Source: Caballeronia sp. NK8 (lineage in GTDB: Bacteria; Pseudomonadota; Gammaproteobacteria; Burkholderiales; Burkholderiaceae). From it: a stretch of DNA of 64,000 nucleotides. Shown in pieces: positions 1 through 9,016 of the stretch. The translations under genes and the position numbers were made by a program. The notes beneath the pieces are model-generated. The model saw nothing but the letters and a program-made list of their open reading frames with translations. It was not told where the DNA came from and did no database searches. Numbering within the stretch: position 1 is the stretch's first letter; every line of letters begins with the position of its first letter. The stretch spans positions 248,001 through 312,000 of the forward strand of contig NZ_AP024324.1 of assembly GCF_018408855.1 (NCBI RefSeq), written 5' to 3'.

Positions 1-1
1 G

Positions 2-181
2 TTGTCGTCGGTTGCGTATGCGAGCGATGCGGACTTTCGCCTGTACACGGTCAAGGATTGTTGTTACGACCCGGATCAGGTGGTGCATGACCATCTGTTT
101 TCCACCGCGTTCGATTCGCGTACCACCGTGTTGTCGCTTGCGGATGCCTTGGTGCTGCTCGCGTCGAGTGGGATGGGCTGA
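2..181 (+). CDS. Isochorismatase-family cysteine hydrolase, C-terminal part
   Basis: Only the last 59 codons lie in the window; the gene enters from the left edge. The visible tail holds the pattern ADFRLYTVKDCCYDPDQ followed by VHDHLFSTAFDSR, which matches the region after the catalytic cysteine in isochorismatase-like amidohydrolases. The catalytic Asp, Lys and Cys would lie upstream and cannot be checked. Members hydrolyse small amides or vinyl ethers; no substrate can be inferred. The reading frame is open from base 2 to a TGA at 179-181. Confidence 0.7.
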   Translation: MSSVAYASDADFRLYTVKDCCYDPDQVVHDHLFSTAFDSRTTVLSLADALVLLASSGMG

Positions 182-405
182 AGGACCACTTTCGAAAAAG
201 CGGTCCCGGCAATCTACTGAAAGATGAATCCGTCAGTTAGCATAGTAATTGCTGTGATCAATGGCGAACTCGCCATGACGCTCGCAGGACAGAGCGCAGC
301 CTCGCGCGGTTTGGTTTCACAGTTAGCGTTGTAGCGATGCAAAACACATAAAGACCATACTCAAAGGAAAGAGCACGAACGAGAGTCTCGCGAATTGGGC
401 CGTTT
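182..405. other. Gap without a convincing gene
   Basis: About 220 bases follow the hydrolase stop with no supportable reading frame, no clear promoter and no hairpin. The base composition looks lower in G+C than the operons to the right. Together with the next entry it looks like a decayed insertion zone, which is an inference. Confidence 0.4.
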
Positions 406-573
406 GTGAAACGAGCGACTCTGGCATCTCGATCGCGTCAAGCGGCTTATGTGAAGCTCGCGACCGGCGCGCAAGGCGTCTACTTTTCGTACACGAAGGG
501 CGATGGCACGCGAAGTGTGACGTATAACGCGGCGAACCTCGCGGCGCTCATCAAGCAGCGTCAGCAGCGGCTA
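406..573 (+). pseudogene. Possible phage gpW-like head-tail protein remnant
   Basis: About 56 codons read with a local pattern AAYVKLATGAQGVYFSYTKG then RSVTYNAANLAALIKQRQQRL. This resembles the core of lambda gpW-type head-tail joining proteins (a short helix, a two-strand hairpin, then a helix). The N-terminal helix is shortened, the start would be a GTG without a good ribosome site, and the frame continues into arginine-rich, non-protein-like sequence opposing the next gene. No other phage gene is near. The gpW assignment is from pattern memory and is weak. Confidence 0.3.
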
Positions 574-624
574 AAGAATGCTTGCCGCGCTCGCGCGCGA
601 TTCGCTCCATGTACCGATAGCTCT

Positions 625-1161
625 CTATCTCAAGAGGCTAACGCGATCAAAGGCAAAGACAAACTTCGGCGCAATCGCGCTGCCTCGCTCGGCCGTGCCG
701 TATCCGGTCAAGCAGCCTTTTGAATCCGGCACAAATCGCCCGGAGAAAACGACTCGCTGTCCGCGCGAAAGCTTTGCGACCGAATCGAACAGCCGCGTTC
801 CCCGCTGAATCTTCGACCCGGCGTCCTGCAACTCGCCGTTCGTGCCCAGCGTCAGATTGGGCGCAATCCTGATTTCAAACCGCGCTTCGTTGGCAAGATA
901 TGTATCGATACGTTCGACCGTACCGCTCCAATTGCGAGCCTCCTTCGGCATGTTGCACAGCGAGGTGTCGCGTGCGGGTCCAATCGACTCGTGCTGGACA
1001 TCATTCTCGGCGTCATCCCAGCGCTGTGCTTGATGATTCACGACAGCAATGAGCGCGGCCTCGTCTTTTGGTCGCATGTCGCCCGTCTTGGGGCAGGCAA
1101 GCGCGCCGATGCAAATCAGCGCGAAGCTTGCTACCGCAAGCGAGAGAGTGTTTCGGTTCAT
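625..1161 (-). CDS. Small secreted protein of unrecognised function
   Basis: 178 residues. The N-terminus (about residues 1-23) is a typical Sec signal: MNR, a hydrophobic core, then ALAC. The cysteine could be a lipidation site but the lipobox is imperfect. The mature part has the pattern WSGTVERIDTYLANEARFEI, IAPNLTLGTN, then a block ending in PKFVFAFDRVSLL. This suggests a beta-rich, perhaps OB-like, fold of a type seen in uncharacterised proteobacterial proteins. Codon use is normal for the window, unlike its surroundings. It stands alone; its 3' side faces the decayed gpW-like fragment. The cellular role is unknown. Confidence 0.65.
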   Translation of the reverse strand: MNRNTLSLAVASFALICIGALACPKTGDMRPKDEAALIAVVNHQAQRWDDAENDVQHESIGPARDTSLCNMPKEARNWSGTVERIDTYLANEARFEIRIAPNLTLGTNGELQDAGSKIQRGTRLFDSVAKLSRGQRVVFSGRFVPDSKGCLTGYGTAERGSAIAPKFVFAFDRVSLLR

Positions 1162-1594
1162 GATGCGTAACGCGAGAAAAGTCGCGAAGTATAGGTTTAT
1201 CGCGACACAACTCTGCTAGGCGCGCTCCGATATCCCTCTCAACTCGGAATGGTGGAAGGTCCGCAAATCCTCGGCTTGGACGGCGAGGCGATGGAGACGC
1301 GTTCGCGCACGTCGATGCTCGCGGGGGCGGGCTTCGCCGTATGACGCAGCGGACGTAACCGACCCGCATCTCGCGGCCTGGCTGCCTTCGTTTGGCTCTC
1401 CAGCTCCACGGCCAAACGGCGGGCGTCGGACTTGCCTACTTGCCGCCGGCGACTGCCCTCAAGCGCGCGTTGCTCGATGTGATCGATGTTTGTGCCAGTG
1501 GGATCTAGCGAAGCGCCGTGTCGATGCGCCGCGCTTCAATGCGGGCGAGCCGGAAGCCGTCACGCCGCACCGGCTTTTGCAACGCATTCGATTG
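1162..1594. other. Intergenic stretch with no supportable gene
   Basis: About 430 bases between two minus-strand genes. Several short open stretches exist on the plus strand, for example one reading VGLAYLPPATALKRALLDVIDV near 1416-1490. None has a start, ribosome site or recognisable family, and they change frame repeatedly. The best explanation is degraded coding DNA, in keeping with the gpW-like fragment nearby. No hairpin terminator was noticed after the IclR gene. Confidence 0.45.
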
Positions 1595-2455
1595 TCAAGG
1601 TTCCGCGACGCCATCGCCGCCAAACGAGAACCGGCTTCCGCATGCCTGCGACACGCGCGAACTCGCTTCGACCAGGCGCGCGATAGCCATTTCCTTGATC
1701 GACGACACTTCCACGCTCGCGCCAATCAAGGTCAGACAGGCAACGGCTTCTTCCTGCACGTCCAGAATCGGCGCGCTTATGGCGGCGAGGCCGGGGATGA
1801 GCACGGACTCCGCCTCGTCATAACCACGCCGACGAACCGTTGCCAGACGATCGAGCAGATCTGACGGCGGCTTTTCGTGATTCTTCGATACGGCCAGTTC
1901 GATCAGATGGTCTCTTATCTGAGAGGGCATGAACGCGAGCATCGCGCGCCCCGTTGCCGAGTTGGTCAACTGGAATGTCGATCCGACTGACAGCGTCGTG
2001 ATGAAGGGAACATAACTGCGTTCCCAACGGACGATGGTTGGACCGCGATCACCGAGCACATTGAGCAGTGTGGGGAGACCCGTGTCGGCGACCAGTTGCG
2101 GCATCGCTTCGCCGGCAAGCCGCAAAGGATCGAGGCGTCCGAGCGCGGACGCGCCGATGCGAATCGCAGCGGGGCCGAGATCGTAAAGTCCGGTGATTTC
2201 GTCCTGCACGGCCAGACCGCTCGCAGTGAGACTGGCGAGATAACGATGCGCAAGGCTGTTCGGCATGCCTGCCGCGCGCGCCAGTTCTCGCAACGGCGCA
2301 GCCTTCCCGGCTGTGACGAGCGCAAGCAGCATTTCCGTCGCCTTGTCCGCCGACTGGATGCGCCGTCGCCCGCCGCCACTGTCGGCGGACCCGGCAGACA
2401 ATTCGTGCCTGGACGGCGTCGAAGTCTGCGTAGCTCGTCTTTTCGTTGTGGGCAA
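1595..2455 (-). CDS. IclR-family transcriptional regulator
   Basis: 286 residues, slightly long for the family because of about 30 extra basic, Ser/Thr-rich N-terminal residues. Residues about 33-95 form the winged helix-turn-helix (RRIQSADKATEMLLALV, then LRELARAAGMPNSLAHRYLASLTASGL). The rest is the IclR effector domain, with the motif FITTLSVGSTFQLTNSATGRAML and a C-terminal GLAAISAPILD segment. IclR proteins bind small carboxylic acids and usually repress or activate a neighbouring operon. It is divergent from the aldehyde dehydrogenase operon and probably controls it through the 2456-2801 region. Confidence 0.9.
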   Translation of the reverse strand: MPTTKRRATQTSTPSRHELSAGSADSGGGRRRIQSADKATEMLLALVTAGKAAPLRELARAAGMPNSLAHRYLASLTASGLAVQDEITGLYDLGPAAIRIGASALGRLDPLRLAGEAMPQLVADTGLPTLLNVLGDRGPTIVRWERSYVPFITTLSVGSTFQLTNSATGRAMLAFMPSQIRDHLIELAVSKNHEKPPSDLLDRLATVRRRGYDEAESVLIPGLAAISAPILDVQEEAVACLTLIGASVEVSSIKEMAIARLVEASSRVSQACGSRFSFGGDGVAEP

Positions 2456-2801
2456 TGCGGTGATTTCCTTGATCCGGATCGTCGATCGACGTGGGGATTC
2501 GCGCTCAGGCGGGCTGTTAACTCTACCACTCGCACCACGCTGTCCGGTCCGGTCAATGCCGCCCGCATTCGCCCCTTTCCTCGCGGAATGGCCGTTTTCC
2601 GCATTTCTTTTTGATTCGATTCAAACCTGTCGATCAGGGGGGAACGACCGGCCCACGGGCCTGCCGATCGTTATCCTATAGACAACGGGTTATCCCTATT
2701 TGCAACGTCAAATGACCGAGCTTACCGTTCGGCCAATGGGACTTCCCGCTCTTCGCAATACGGGAAGCGTCGATTCTGAAATCTGCAGCCTGAGAGAAAT
2801 C
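2456..2801. promoter_or_regulatory. Divergent control region with a direct repeat (candidate IclR operator)
   Basis: Non-coding region between the IclR gene and the catabolic operon. It contains the repeat GTTATCCTAT at 2670-2679 and GTTATCCCTA at 2689-2698, spaced 19 bases apart, close to two helical turns. This placement upstream of the operon start suits an IclR-type site. The repeat is seen directly; its function is inferred from position. Confidence 0.45.
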
Positions 2802-4241
2802 GTGCTTGAAAAAAGAGAGTTTTATATCGATGGGCGCTGGGATGAACCCCGGACGGTGCGGGCGCTTCCCGTCGTCGATCCATCGACCGGACAGCCCTGC
2901 GCAGTCATTTCCGCCGGCGATGAAACCGACATCGATCGTGCGGTCGATGCGGCGCGCCGTGCCTTCACCGGCTGGTCGCGTACCACGCCGGTCGAGCGCC
3001 TCGCGCTGGTGGAGAAGCTCCTTGCGATCTACGAGCGTCGCGCGCCCGAGATGGCGGAGATGATCAGCCTGGAAATGGGCGCGCCCATCGACCTGGCCGC
3101 GCACGATCACGTCGGCGCTGGTGCGTTCCACATCGAAAATTTCATCGCCGCATTTCGTGACTTTCGATTCGAACGCCCGCTGGGAGCTCACGCTCCCGAT
3201 GACCGCATCCTGATGGAGCCGATCGGCGTAGCGGGCCTCATCACGCCGTGGAACTGGCCGATGAACCAGGTCGCGCTGAAGGTCGTGCCCGCGTTGCTCG
3301 CGGGCTGCACCGCGGTGCTCAAGCCCTCGGAAATCGCCCCGTTGTCGTCGCTGCTTTTCGCGGAGTACATCGACGAAGCGGGCTTCCCGGGCGGTGTCTT
3401 CAATCTCGTCAATGGCGACGGCGCGCAAGCGGGCGCACGGCTCTCATCCCATCCGGATGTGGACATGATCAGCTTCACCGGTTCGACGCGCGCGGGCATC
3501 GCCATTTCGATCGCGGCGGCGCAGACCCTCAAGCGCGTGTCGCTCGAACTCGGCGGCAAAGGCGCGAATCTTGTCTTCGCAGACGCGGATGCCGGCGCAG
3601 TGAAGCGCGGTGTGCTCCATTGCTTCAAGAACACGGGACAAAGCTGCAACGCACCCACGCGCATGCTGGTCGAGCGGTCGATTTATGCGCGCGTGGTCGA
3701 GCAAGCGCGCGAGATCGCGCAAAGCGTGGCCGTCGATGTGGCTCATCAGCCGGGCAAGCATATGGGGCCGCTCGCATCCGAGGCGCAGTTCATGAAAGTG
3801 CAGGAGATGATCGAAAAGGGTATCGACGAAGGCGCGCGACTCGTGGCAGGCGGTCCCGGACGCCCACGCGGACAGGAGGCTGGTTACTTCGTTCGTCCGA
3901 CTGTCTTCGCCGACGTGAGTAACCAGATGGCCATTGCCCGCGAGGAGATCTTCGGGCCGGTGCTCTCGATCATCCCGTTCGATAGCGAGGATGAAGCCAT
4001 CGCCATTGCCAACGACACGCCCTACGGCCTCGCCAACTACGTGCAATCCACGGACGGCGAGAAGCGCAATCGCGTCGCCGCGCGGCTGCGCTCCGGCATG
4101 GTCGAGATGAACGGCAAACCGCGTGGAGCCGGATCGCCTTTCGGCGGCATCAAGGCATCGGGCCGTGCACGTGAGGGCGGCGTGTGGGGCATCGAGGAGT
4201 TTCTCGAGGTCAAGGCCGTCTCCGGCTGGGCGCACGCCTGA
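2802..4241 (+). CDS. NAD(P)-dependent aldehyde dehydrogenase
   Basis: 479 residues from a GTG at 2802, preceded by GAGAG; the frame is open further upstream to 2700, but those residues are not family-like. It is the usual length for an aldehyde dehydrogenase. Cofactor and active-site motifs are all present: PWNWP (Asn151), LELGGKGAN with general-base Glu249, and NTGQSCNAP with catalytic Cys282, then EEIFGPVL near the C-terminus. It oxidises an aldehyde to an acid. As first gene of the operon, next to a thiamine-diphosphate enzyme that could release an aldehyde, its likely substrate is that product. The exact substrate is unknown. Confidence 0.92.
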   Translation: MLEKREFYIDGRWDEPRTVRALPVVDPSTGQPCAVISAGDETDIDRAVDAARRAFTGWSRTTPVERLALVEKLLAIYERRAPEMAEMISLEMGAPIDLAAHDHVGAGAFHIENFIAAFRDFRFERPLGAHAPDDRILMEPIGVAGLITPWNWPMNQVALKVVPALLAGCTAVLKPSEIAPLSSLLFAEYIDEAGFPGGVFNLVNGDGAQAGARLSSHPDVDMISFTGSTRAGIAISIAAAQTLKRVSLELGGKGANLVFADADAGAVKRGVLHCFKNTGQSCNAPTRMLVERSIYARVVEQAREIAQSVAVDVAHQPGKHMGPLASEAQFMKVQEMIEKGIDEGARLVAGGPGRPRGQEAGYFVRPTVFADVSNQMAIAREEIFGPVLSIIPFDSEDEAIAIANDTPYGLANYVQSTDGEKRNRVAARLRSGMVEMNGKPRGAGSPFGGIKASGRAREGGVWGIEEFLEVKAVSGWAHA

Positions 4242-4281
4242 AGACTGCCCGCATCAACACGACTCAAGCAGGAGAGAACAG

Positions 4282-5505
4282 ATGTCCAAAGCACTATCCG
4301 GTGTACGCGTGCTGGATCTGTCGCGCGTGCTCGCCGGACCCTGGGCGAGTCAGACGCTCGCGGATCTGGGAGCGGAAGTCATCAAGATCGAACGGCCCGG
4401 AAACGGCGATGACACGCGTGGCTGGGGACCGCCCTATCTGACGGACCCAGACGGTCGATCCACGGGCGAAGCCGCCTACTATCTCGCGGCCAATCGCGGT
4501 AAGAAGTCTGTGACCCTGAACATAGCGCGTGCGGAGGGTCAGGCCATCGTCCGTCAGCTCGCGGCACAGGCCGACGTATTCATCGAGAACTACAAGGTGG
4601 GCGATATGGCCCGCTATGGTCTGTCATACGAAGACCTTCGGAAACTCAACCCGCGTCTCGTCTATTGCTCGGTGACGGGTTTCGGGCAGACCGGACCGCT
4701 CGCCGGGATGGCCGGCTACGACTTCATCGTGCAGGGCATGGGCGGCCTCATGAGCATCACCGGCGAGCGCGATGAGTGTTCAGGTGGTGGCCCGCAGAAG
4801 GTCGGCGTCGCGTTTGCGGACATCATGACCGGCATGTATGCGACGGTCGCGATACTCGCGGCCATCGCCCAGCGGGCCACAACGGGTGAAGGGCAGTACA
4901 TCGACATGGCGTTACTCGATGTTCAGGTGGCGACGATGGCCAACATGAACCTGAACTACCTCGTCTCGGGGACGACGCCGCGCCGGCAAGGCAATGCACA
5001 CGCGAACATCGTGCCGTATCAGGTGTTCGACGCGAAGGACGGGCAAATGGTGATCGCCGTCGGCAACGACAGTCAGTTCGCGAAGTTCTGCGAGACGGGT
5101 GACTGCCTTCATCTCGCGGCCGACCCGAGATTCGCGACCAACGCTGCACGCGTGGCTCACCGCGATGTGCTCATTCCCATGCTCGAAAAGATGATGCTCA
5201 CGCGCACGGTGGACGAGTGGACCGTGCAGCTCAATCGGAAAAGCGTGCCCGCCGGGCCCATCAACAGCATCGCGCAGGCGTTCGAGCATCCGCAGGTGAA
5301 ACATCGGCAGATGCGGGTGGACATTGCGCATCCGTTGGCAGGCAGCGTGCCGAGCGTGGCCAGTCCTATCCGCATGTCCGCGTCACCCATGACCTACGAT
5401 ACGCCGCCGCCAACGCTCGGTCAGCACACCGACGAGGTGCTCGCATCGCTCTGCGGGATGCGTGCGGGCGATATCGAGGCGCTGCGCAGCCGCGCGATCG
5501 TATGA
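4282..5505 (+). CDS. CaiB/BaiF family (class III) CoA transferase
   Basis: 407 residues; ATG at 4282 follows AGGAGAG. The family N-terminus LSGVRVLDLSRVLAGPWASQ is clear, with GADVIKIE-like GAEVIKIERPG at about 31-40. The catalytic Asp is Asp180 in VGVAFADIMTGMYA, the residue that forms the aspartyl-CoA anhydride in formyl-CoA transferases. These enzymes move CoA between carboxylic acids. It lies 40 bases after the aldehyde dehydrogenase and probably activates an acid made or imported by the operon. The substrate pair cannot be read from sequence. Confidence 0.92.
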   Translation: MSKALSGVRVLDLSRVLAGPWASQTLADLGAEVIKIERPGNGDDTRGWGPPYLTDPDGRSTGEAAYYLAANRGKKSVTLNIARAEGQAIVRQLAAQADVFIENYKVGDMARYGLSYEDLRKLNPRLVYCSVTGFGQTGPLAGMAGYDFIVQGMGGLMSITGERDECSGGGPQKVGVAFADIMTGMYATVAILAAIAQRATTGEGQYIDMALLDVQVATMANMNLNYLVSGTTPRRQGNAHANIVPYQVFDAKDGQMVIAVGNDSQFAKFCETGDCLHLAADPRFATNAARVAHRDVLIPMLEKMMLTRTVDEWTVQLNRKSVPAGPINSIAQAFEHPQVKHRQMRVDIAHPLAGSVPSVASPIRMSASPMTYDTPPPTLGQHTDEVLASLCGMRAGDIEALRSRAIV

Positions 5506-5589
5506 AAGACCCGCAGTGCTGCAATCGCGAACCGGGCAGGCGTTCCTTGCCGGCCGGCGCGCATATCGTTGAATCGGAGAAAGTACAGC

Positions 5590-7131
5590 ATGAATGGCGC
5601 TGAGAGTCTTGTTACCACGTTGCTCGAGTCGGGCGTCGACACCTGCTTCGCCAATCCCGGAACCAGTGAGATGCACTTCGTTGCGGCACTGGATCAGATC
5701 CCGGGCATGCGTTGCGTGCTCGGCCTTCAGGAAAACATCGTGACCGGCATGGCCGATGGTTACTACCGTATCGCCGGCAAGCCGGCGAGCACGCTGCTGC
5801 ACTGCGGGCCGGGGCTCGCCAATGGCTGGGCGAATCTGCACAACGCGCGCCGGGCCAATAGCGGCATCGTCAATATCGTGGGCGATCAGGCGACCTATCA
5901 TCAGCCGTTCGATGCACCGCTCACCGCCGATACCGCTGGCCTCGCCAATGCCGTGTCGCGCTGGGTGCGCACGAGCCGGCACGCGGCCGATGTCGGCAGG
6001 GATGCGGCGACGGCGGTGGCGGCGGCGCGCACCGCGCCGGGACAGATCGCCACGCTCATTCTGCCGTCCGATACGTCGTGGGATGCAGGTGGCGTCGCCG
6101 CGCGCGCGCTGCCCGTTCCCGCCGCGCCTGCCGTCGATCCGTTCGCGGTCGAGACGGCTGCGCGCATCCTTCGGCACAACCCGAACGTACTGATCCTGCT
6201 CGGCGGACACTGCGCGATGCCGCAAGCGCAGGAGCTGGCATGGCGCATCGCGAGCGCAACGGGCGCGACACTGAAGTACGAGTATGTGAACGGACGCGTC
6301 GCGCGCGGCCGTGGCCGCTTGCCGATCGAGCGCCTGCCGTACAACACCGATCAGGCCATCAAGCTGCTGGAGCCATTCCAGCACATCATCCTGGTCAACG
6401 CGAAAGCACCGGTCGGATTCTTTGCGTACCCCGGCAAGCCTTCCATTCAATACTCGGGCACTGCGCAGATTCACACCGTGTCGCGCGTCGAGCAGGATCC
6501 TGTTTCCGCATTGCTGGCGCTCGCGCAAGCGCTGAATGCGCCCCCGGCCGCCATGCCCGATGCCGGTCCGCGACCCGAAGCGGGCCGGGGCACGCCGACG
6601 CCGGAAGGCCTCGCGCGGACGCTGGCCGCGCTCATGCCGGAGAACGCCATCGTGTCCGACGAGAGCGTTTCGTTCGGGCGCGGCTTCTACCAGTTCACCC
6701 ATGGGGCCGCGCCGCACGACTGGCTTCAACTGACTGGCGGCGCCATCGGCGACGGCCTGCCCGTGGCGACCGGCGCGGCGGTGGCGAGCAGTGGAGCGAG
6801 GCGAGTCATCAGTCTGCAGGCGGACGGCTCGGCCATGTATTCGTTGCAGTCCTTATGGACCCAAGCTCGCGAGAAGCTGCCCTGCACGACGATCCTTCTC
6901 AGCAACCGGAAATACAACATCCTGATCGGCGAATACCAGAATGTCGGCGCCATTCCGGGCCCGACCGCAATGAGCATGCTCGATCTCTCCAACCCCGAAC
7001 TCGACTGGGTAAAGCTCGCCAATGGCATGGGCGTGGAAGCGGCGCGCGCGACGACACTGGAAGCATGCGCGGACCTGATGAAGCAGAGCTTCCTGCAAAA
7101 CGGGCCTTTCCTGATCGAACTGATCATCTGA
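5590..7131 (+). CDS. Thiamine-diphosphate-dependent enzyme (acetolactate synthase / benzoylformate decarboxylase-like)
   Basis: 513 residues from ATG 5590, preceded by GGAGAAAG. The N-terminal pyrimidine-binding domain has the cofactor-activating Glu48 in LGLQENIVTGMADGYYR. The C-terminal diphosphate domain reads GGAIGDGLPVATGAAVAS, then QADGSAMYSLQSLWTQ and NRKYNI at about 400-445, a complete GDG-N type motif. The length is short for a true acetolactate synthase and suits 2-oxo-acid decarboxylases or related lyases. The retained Glu argues against glyoxylate carboligase. In this operon it would release an aldehyde for the dehydrogenase and reductase beside it. Confidence 0.85.
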   Translation: MNGAESLVTTLLESGVDTCFANPGTSEMHFVAALDQIPGMRCVLGLQENIVTGMADGYYRIAGKPASTLLHCGPGLANGWANLHNARRANSGIVNIVGDQATYHQPFDAPLTADTAGLANAVSRWVRTSRHAADVGRDAATAVAAARTAPGQIATLILPSDTSWDAGGVAARALPVPAAPAVDPFAVETAARILRHNPNVLILLGGHCAMPQAQELAWRIASATGATLKYEYVNGRVARGRGRLPIERLPYNTDQAIKLLEPFQHIILVNAKAPVGFFAYPGKPSIQYSGTAQIHTVSRVEQDPVSALLALAQALNAPPAAMPDAGPRPEAGRGTPTPEGLARTLAALMPENAIVSDESVSFGRGFYQFTHGAAPHDWLQLTGGAIGDGLPVATGAAVASSGARRVISLQADGSAMYSLQSLWTQAREKLPCTTILLSNRKYNILIGEYQNVGAIPGPTAMSMLDLSNPELDWVKLANGMGVEAARATTLEACADLMKQSFLQNGPFLIELII

Positions 7132-7151
7132 ATTCACGGAGACTCAACAAC

Positions 7152-8060
7152 GTGAGCAATACCACGCATCTCGGCTTTCTGGGCCTCGGAAACATGGGCG
7201 CCGCGATTGCCCTGCGGCTCATTCATCCAGGCTCGACGCTGCATGTGTTCGACCCGAATCCGGAAGCGGTCGGGCCGCTCGTCGAAGCTGGCGCGATCGC
7301 GCATGCCAGCCCGCGTTCGGTGGCGGATGCGGCGACCGTTGTCATGGCCTGTCTGCCGAACAGCGACGTCTGCGAACGCGCGCTGTTCGGGCAGGATGCC
7401 GTGGTTTTGGGCAAGCGCGTGCAAACCTATATCGAGATGTCCACGCTCGGACCGACCGTGATCTCGTCGAATGCGAAGCGGCTCGCTGCCTCGAACATCG
7501 CGACCATCGATGCGCCAGTCAGCGGCGGGCCCGCTGCGGCGCGCGCAGGCACCTTGTCGATCATGCTGTCCGGCAATGACGAAACCATCGCTACCGCCAT
7601 GCCGTGGCTCACACTCATCGCAAAGACAATCTGCCGGCTCGGCGAACAGCCCGGCCAGGCCCAGGCGATGAAGCTGGTGAACAACATCATGCTCGCAGCC
7701 AACATGGCCGTGGCTTCCGAGGCGCTCACGATCGGCGCGACGGCGGGACTCGACGCGGACGCCATGATCGAGGTGATCCGGTCGAGCACCGGCCACAGCG
7801 CGGCCGCGGATATTCTCGCCCGCTTCGCCATCTGCGGCGCATTCGACTTCGGTGCGTACATGTCGATCGTGGCAAAGGACGTGGAGCTTGCCATTGCCGA
7901 AGCAAAGGCGCTCGACGTGCCGGTGCCCGTGCTGAACGAAGCGCGAAGTCTGTGGCATGGCGCCATCGAACAGGGCCACGGAGGCGACGACTTCACGTCC
8001 ATCCTCAAGATCGTGGAAGTACGCGGCGGCGTGACGGTTCGTGGCGCGCCACGACGATAG
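7152..8060 (+). CDS. 3-hydroxyisobutyrate dehydrogenase-family NAD(P) oxidoreductase
   Basis: 302 residues from GTG 7152, 20 bases after the preceding stop. The Rossmann fingerprint GFLGLGNMG is at 8-16, the substrate loop APVSGGPAAARAGTLSIM at 121-138, and the catalytic lysine Lys174 in AMKLVNNIM. Relatives reduce semialdehydes such as tartronate or methylmalonate semialdehyde, or oxidise beta-hydroxy acids. The short alanine-rich C-terminal helical domain is typical. Placed after the thiamine-diphosphate enzyme, it may reduce the same aldehyde or semialdehyde intermediate; this is inference. Confidence 0.9.
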   Translation: MSNTTHLGFLGLGNMGAAIALRLIHPGSTLHVFDPNPEAVGPLVEAGAIAHASPRSVADAATVVMACLPNSDVCERALFGQDAVVLGKRVQTYIEMSTLGPTVISSNAKRLAASNIATIDAPVSGGPAAARAGTLSIMLSGNDETIATAMPWLTLIAKTICRLGEQPGQAQAMKLVNNIMLAANMAVASEALTIGATAGLDADAMIEVIRSSTGHSAAADILARFAICGAFDFGAYMSIVAKDVELAIAEAKALDVPVPVLNEARSLWHGAIEQGHGGDDFTSILKIVEVRGGVTVRGAPRR

Positions 8061-8114
8061 CTCCGCGGATAGCGTTCATTAACCCTTCAACTGCCTGAAC
8101 CCACGGAGAAAATC

Positions 8115-8528
8115 ATGAATTCCGCCGAGCTGATCGCGAAACTTGCCTATGCCACTCCGGAAACGGCACCACTGGTGCCGGGGCGTCGCGAGTTCTTCAA
8201 ATATCGCGACCTTGGTGTCACGGATGCCACGGACGGTCGCATGCGTGCGCAACTCACCATTGCCACGGGCGACATGCAGCAAACGGGCTGGCACTACCAC
8301 TTGTGCGAGTCCCAGTTCATCTTCACGTTGCGAGGATGGGTTGATCTACTGATCGAGGACGGACGGAAGATTCGCGTGAGCGCAGGCGAATCGCTGCTTA
8401 TTCCGGGTGGGCTGAAGCACAACGAGATCGCCATCTCGGAAGACTTCGAGCTTCTCGAAGTGTCCGTGCCGGCAAAGATGGGCACGGTGGCCTGCGAAGC
8501 GCCCGAGGCCTTCGCTTCCCGACGTTGA
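8115..8528 (+). CDS. Cupin-domain protein
   Basis: 137 residues, a single cupin barrel. The first cupin motif reads TGWHYHLCESQFIFTLRGWVDLL, with metal-ligand candidates His in WHYH and Glu in CESQ. The second is RVSAGESLLIPGGLKHNE, with a His near the end. It probably binds a metal and acts as an isomerase, dioxygenase or sugar-acid binding protein. It is embedded in the operon (54 bases after the reductase gene), so it likely acts on a pathway intermediate. The specific reaction is unknown. Confidence 0.85.
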   Translation: MNSAELIAKLAYATPETAPLVPGRREFFKYRDLGVTDATDGRMRAQLTIATGDMQQTGWHYHLCESQFIFTLRGWVDLLIEDGRKIRVSAGESLLIPGGLKHNEIAISEDFELLEVSVPAKMGTVACEAPEAFASRR

Positions 8529-8559
8529 ACGACATAACGAACGCAGAGAGAACTTCAAA

Positions 8560-8856
8560 ATGACCAAAGGTTATATTTTTGCCGAAGTGAATATTCGCTC
8601 GGCCAACGCCGAGTGGAGCGAATACAGCAGCAAGGTTCAGGCAACGCTCGACGCATACGGCGGCGTGTTCCTGATTCGTGGCGGCACGCAAAACGTGCTG
8701 GAAGGAACAACGGATGGCGGCACGATCGTGGTCCTCGAATTCGAAAGCCTCCAACGCGCGGAAGAATGGTATGCATCGACCGCGTATCAGGACATCCTGC
8801 CGCTGCGACTGCGTAATGCAGAGGCGCGAGTCATGTGTCTCGCCGGGGCCAGTTAA
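8560..8856 (+). CDS. DUF1330 family protein
   Basis: 98 residues with the family pattern: GYIFAEVNIRSANAEWSEYSSKV at the N-terminus, YGGVFLIRGG in the middle, and VVLEFESLQRAEEWYAS then YQDILPLR. DUF1330 proteins adopt a ferredoxin-like dimeric alpha+beta barrel and often accompany catabolic operons; no activity is established. It starts 31 bases after the cupin gene and is the last gene of the tight operon before an AT-rich gap of 160 bases. Confidence 0.9.
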   Translation: MTKGYIFAEVNIRSANAEWSEYSSKVQATLDAYGGVFLIRGGTQNVLEGTTDGGTIVVLEFESLQRAEEWYASTAYQDILPLRLRNAEARVMCLAGAS

Positions 8857-9016
8857 GTCAATCTGAATGTTGTCGGGTCATCCAGCGCGATACTCCATCC
8901 TTGTAATTTCGTATGGCTAAATAAAATTGGGAGACCAGATTTTGAAAACAGCCGAAGACTTCACTGTTAGTTTGAAAAATCAAAACCGAAAGAAATAGTC
9001 AGGACCGGAGACAGGT
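8857..9016. other. AT-rich spacer before the permease gene
   Basis: 160 bases, clearly richer in A+T than the genes on either side, with repeated TTTGAAAA-like words near 8940-8985. No terminator hairpin with a T tract was seen. It may hold a secondary promoter for the permease, whose ATG at 9017 follows GGAGACAGGT. Confidence 0.35.

Noticed and set aside
5590..7131. Glyoxylate carboligase assignment for the ThDP enzyme
   Set aside because: Carboligase lacks the cofactor-activating Glu, which is present here as Glu48, and no hydroxypyruvate isomerase or glycerate kinase gene is nearby.
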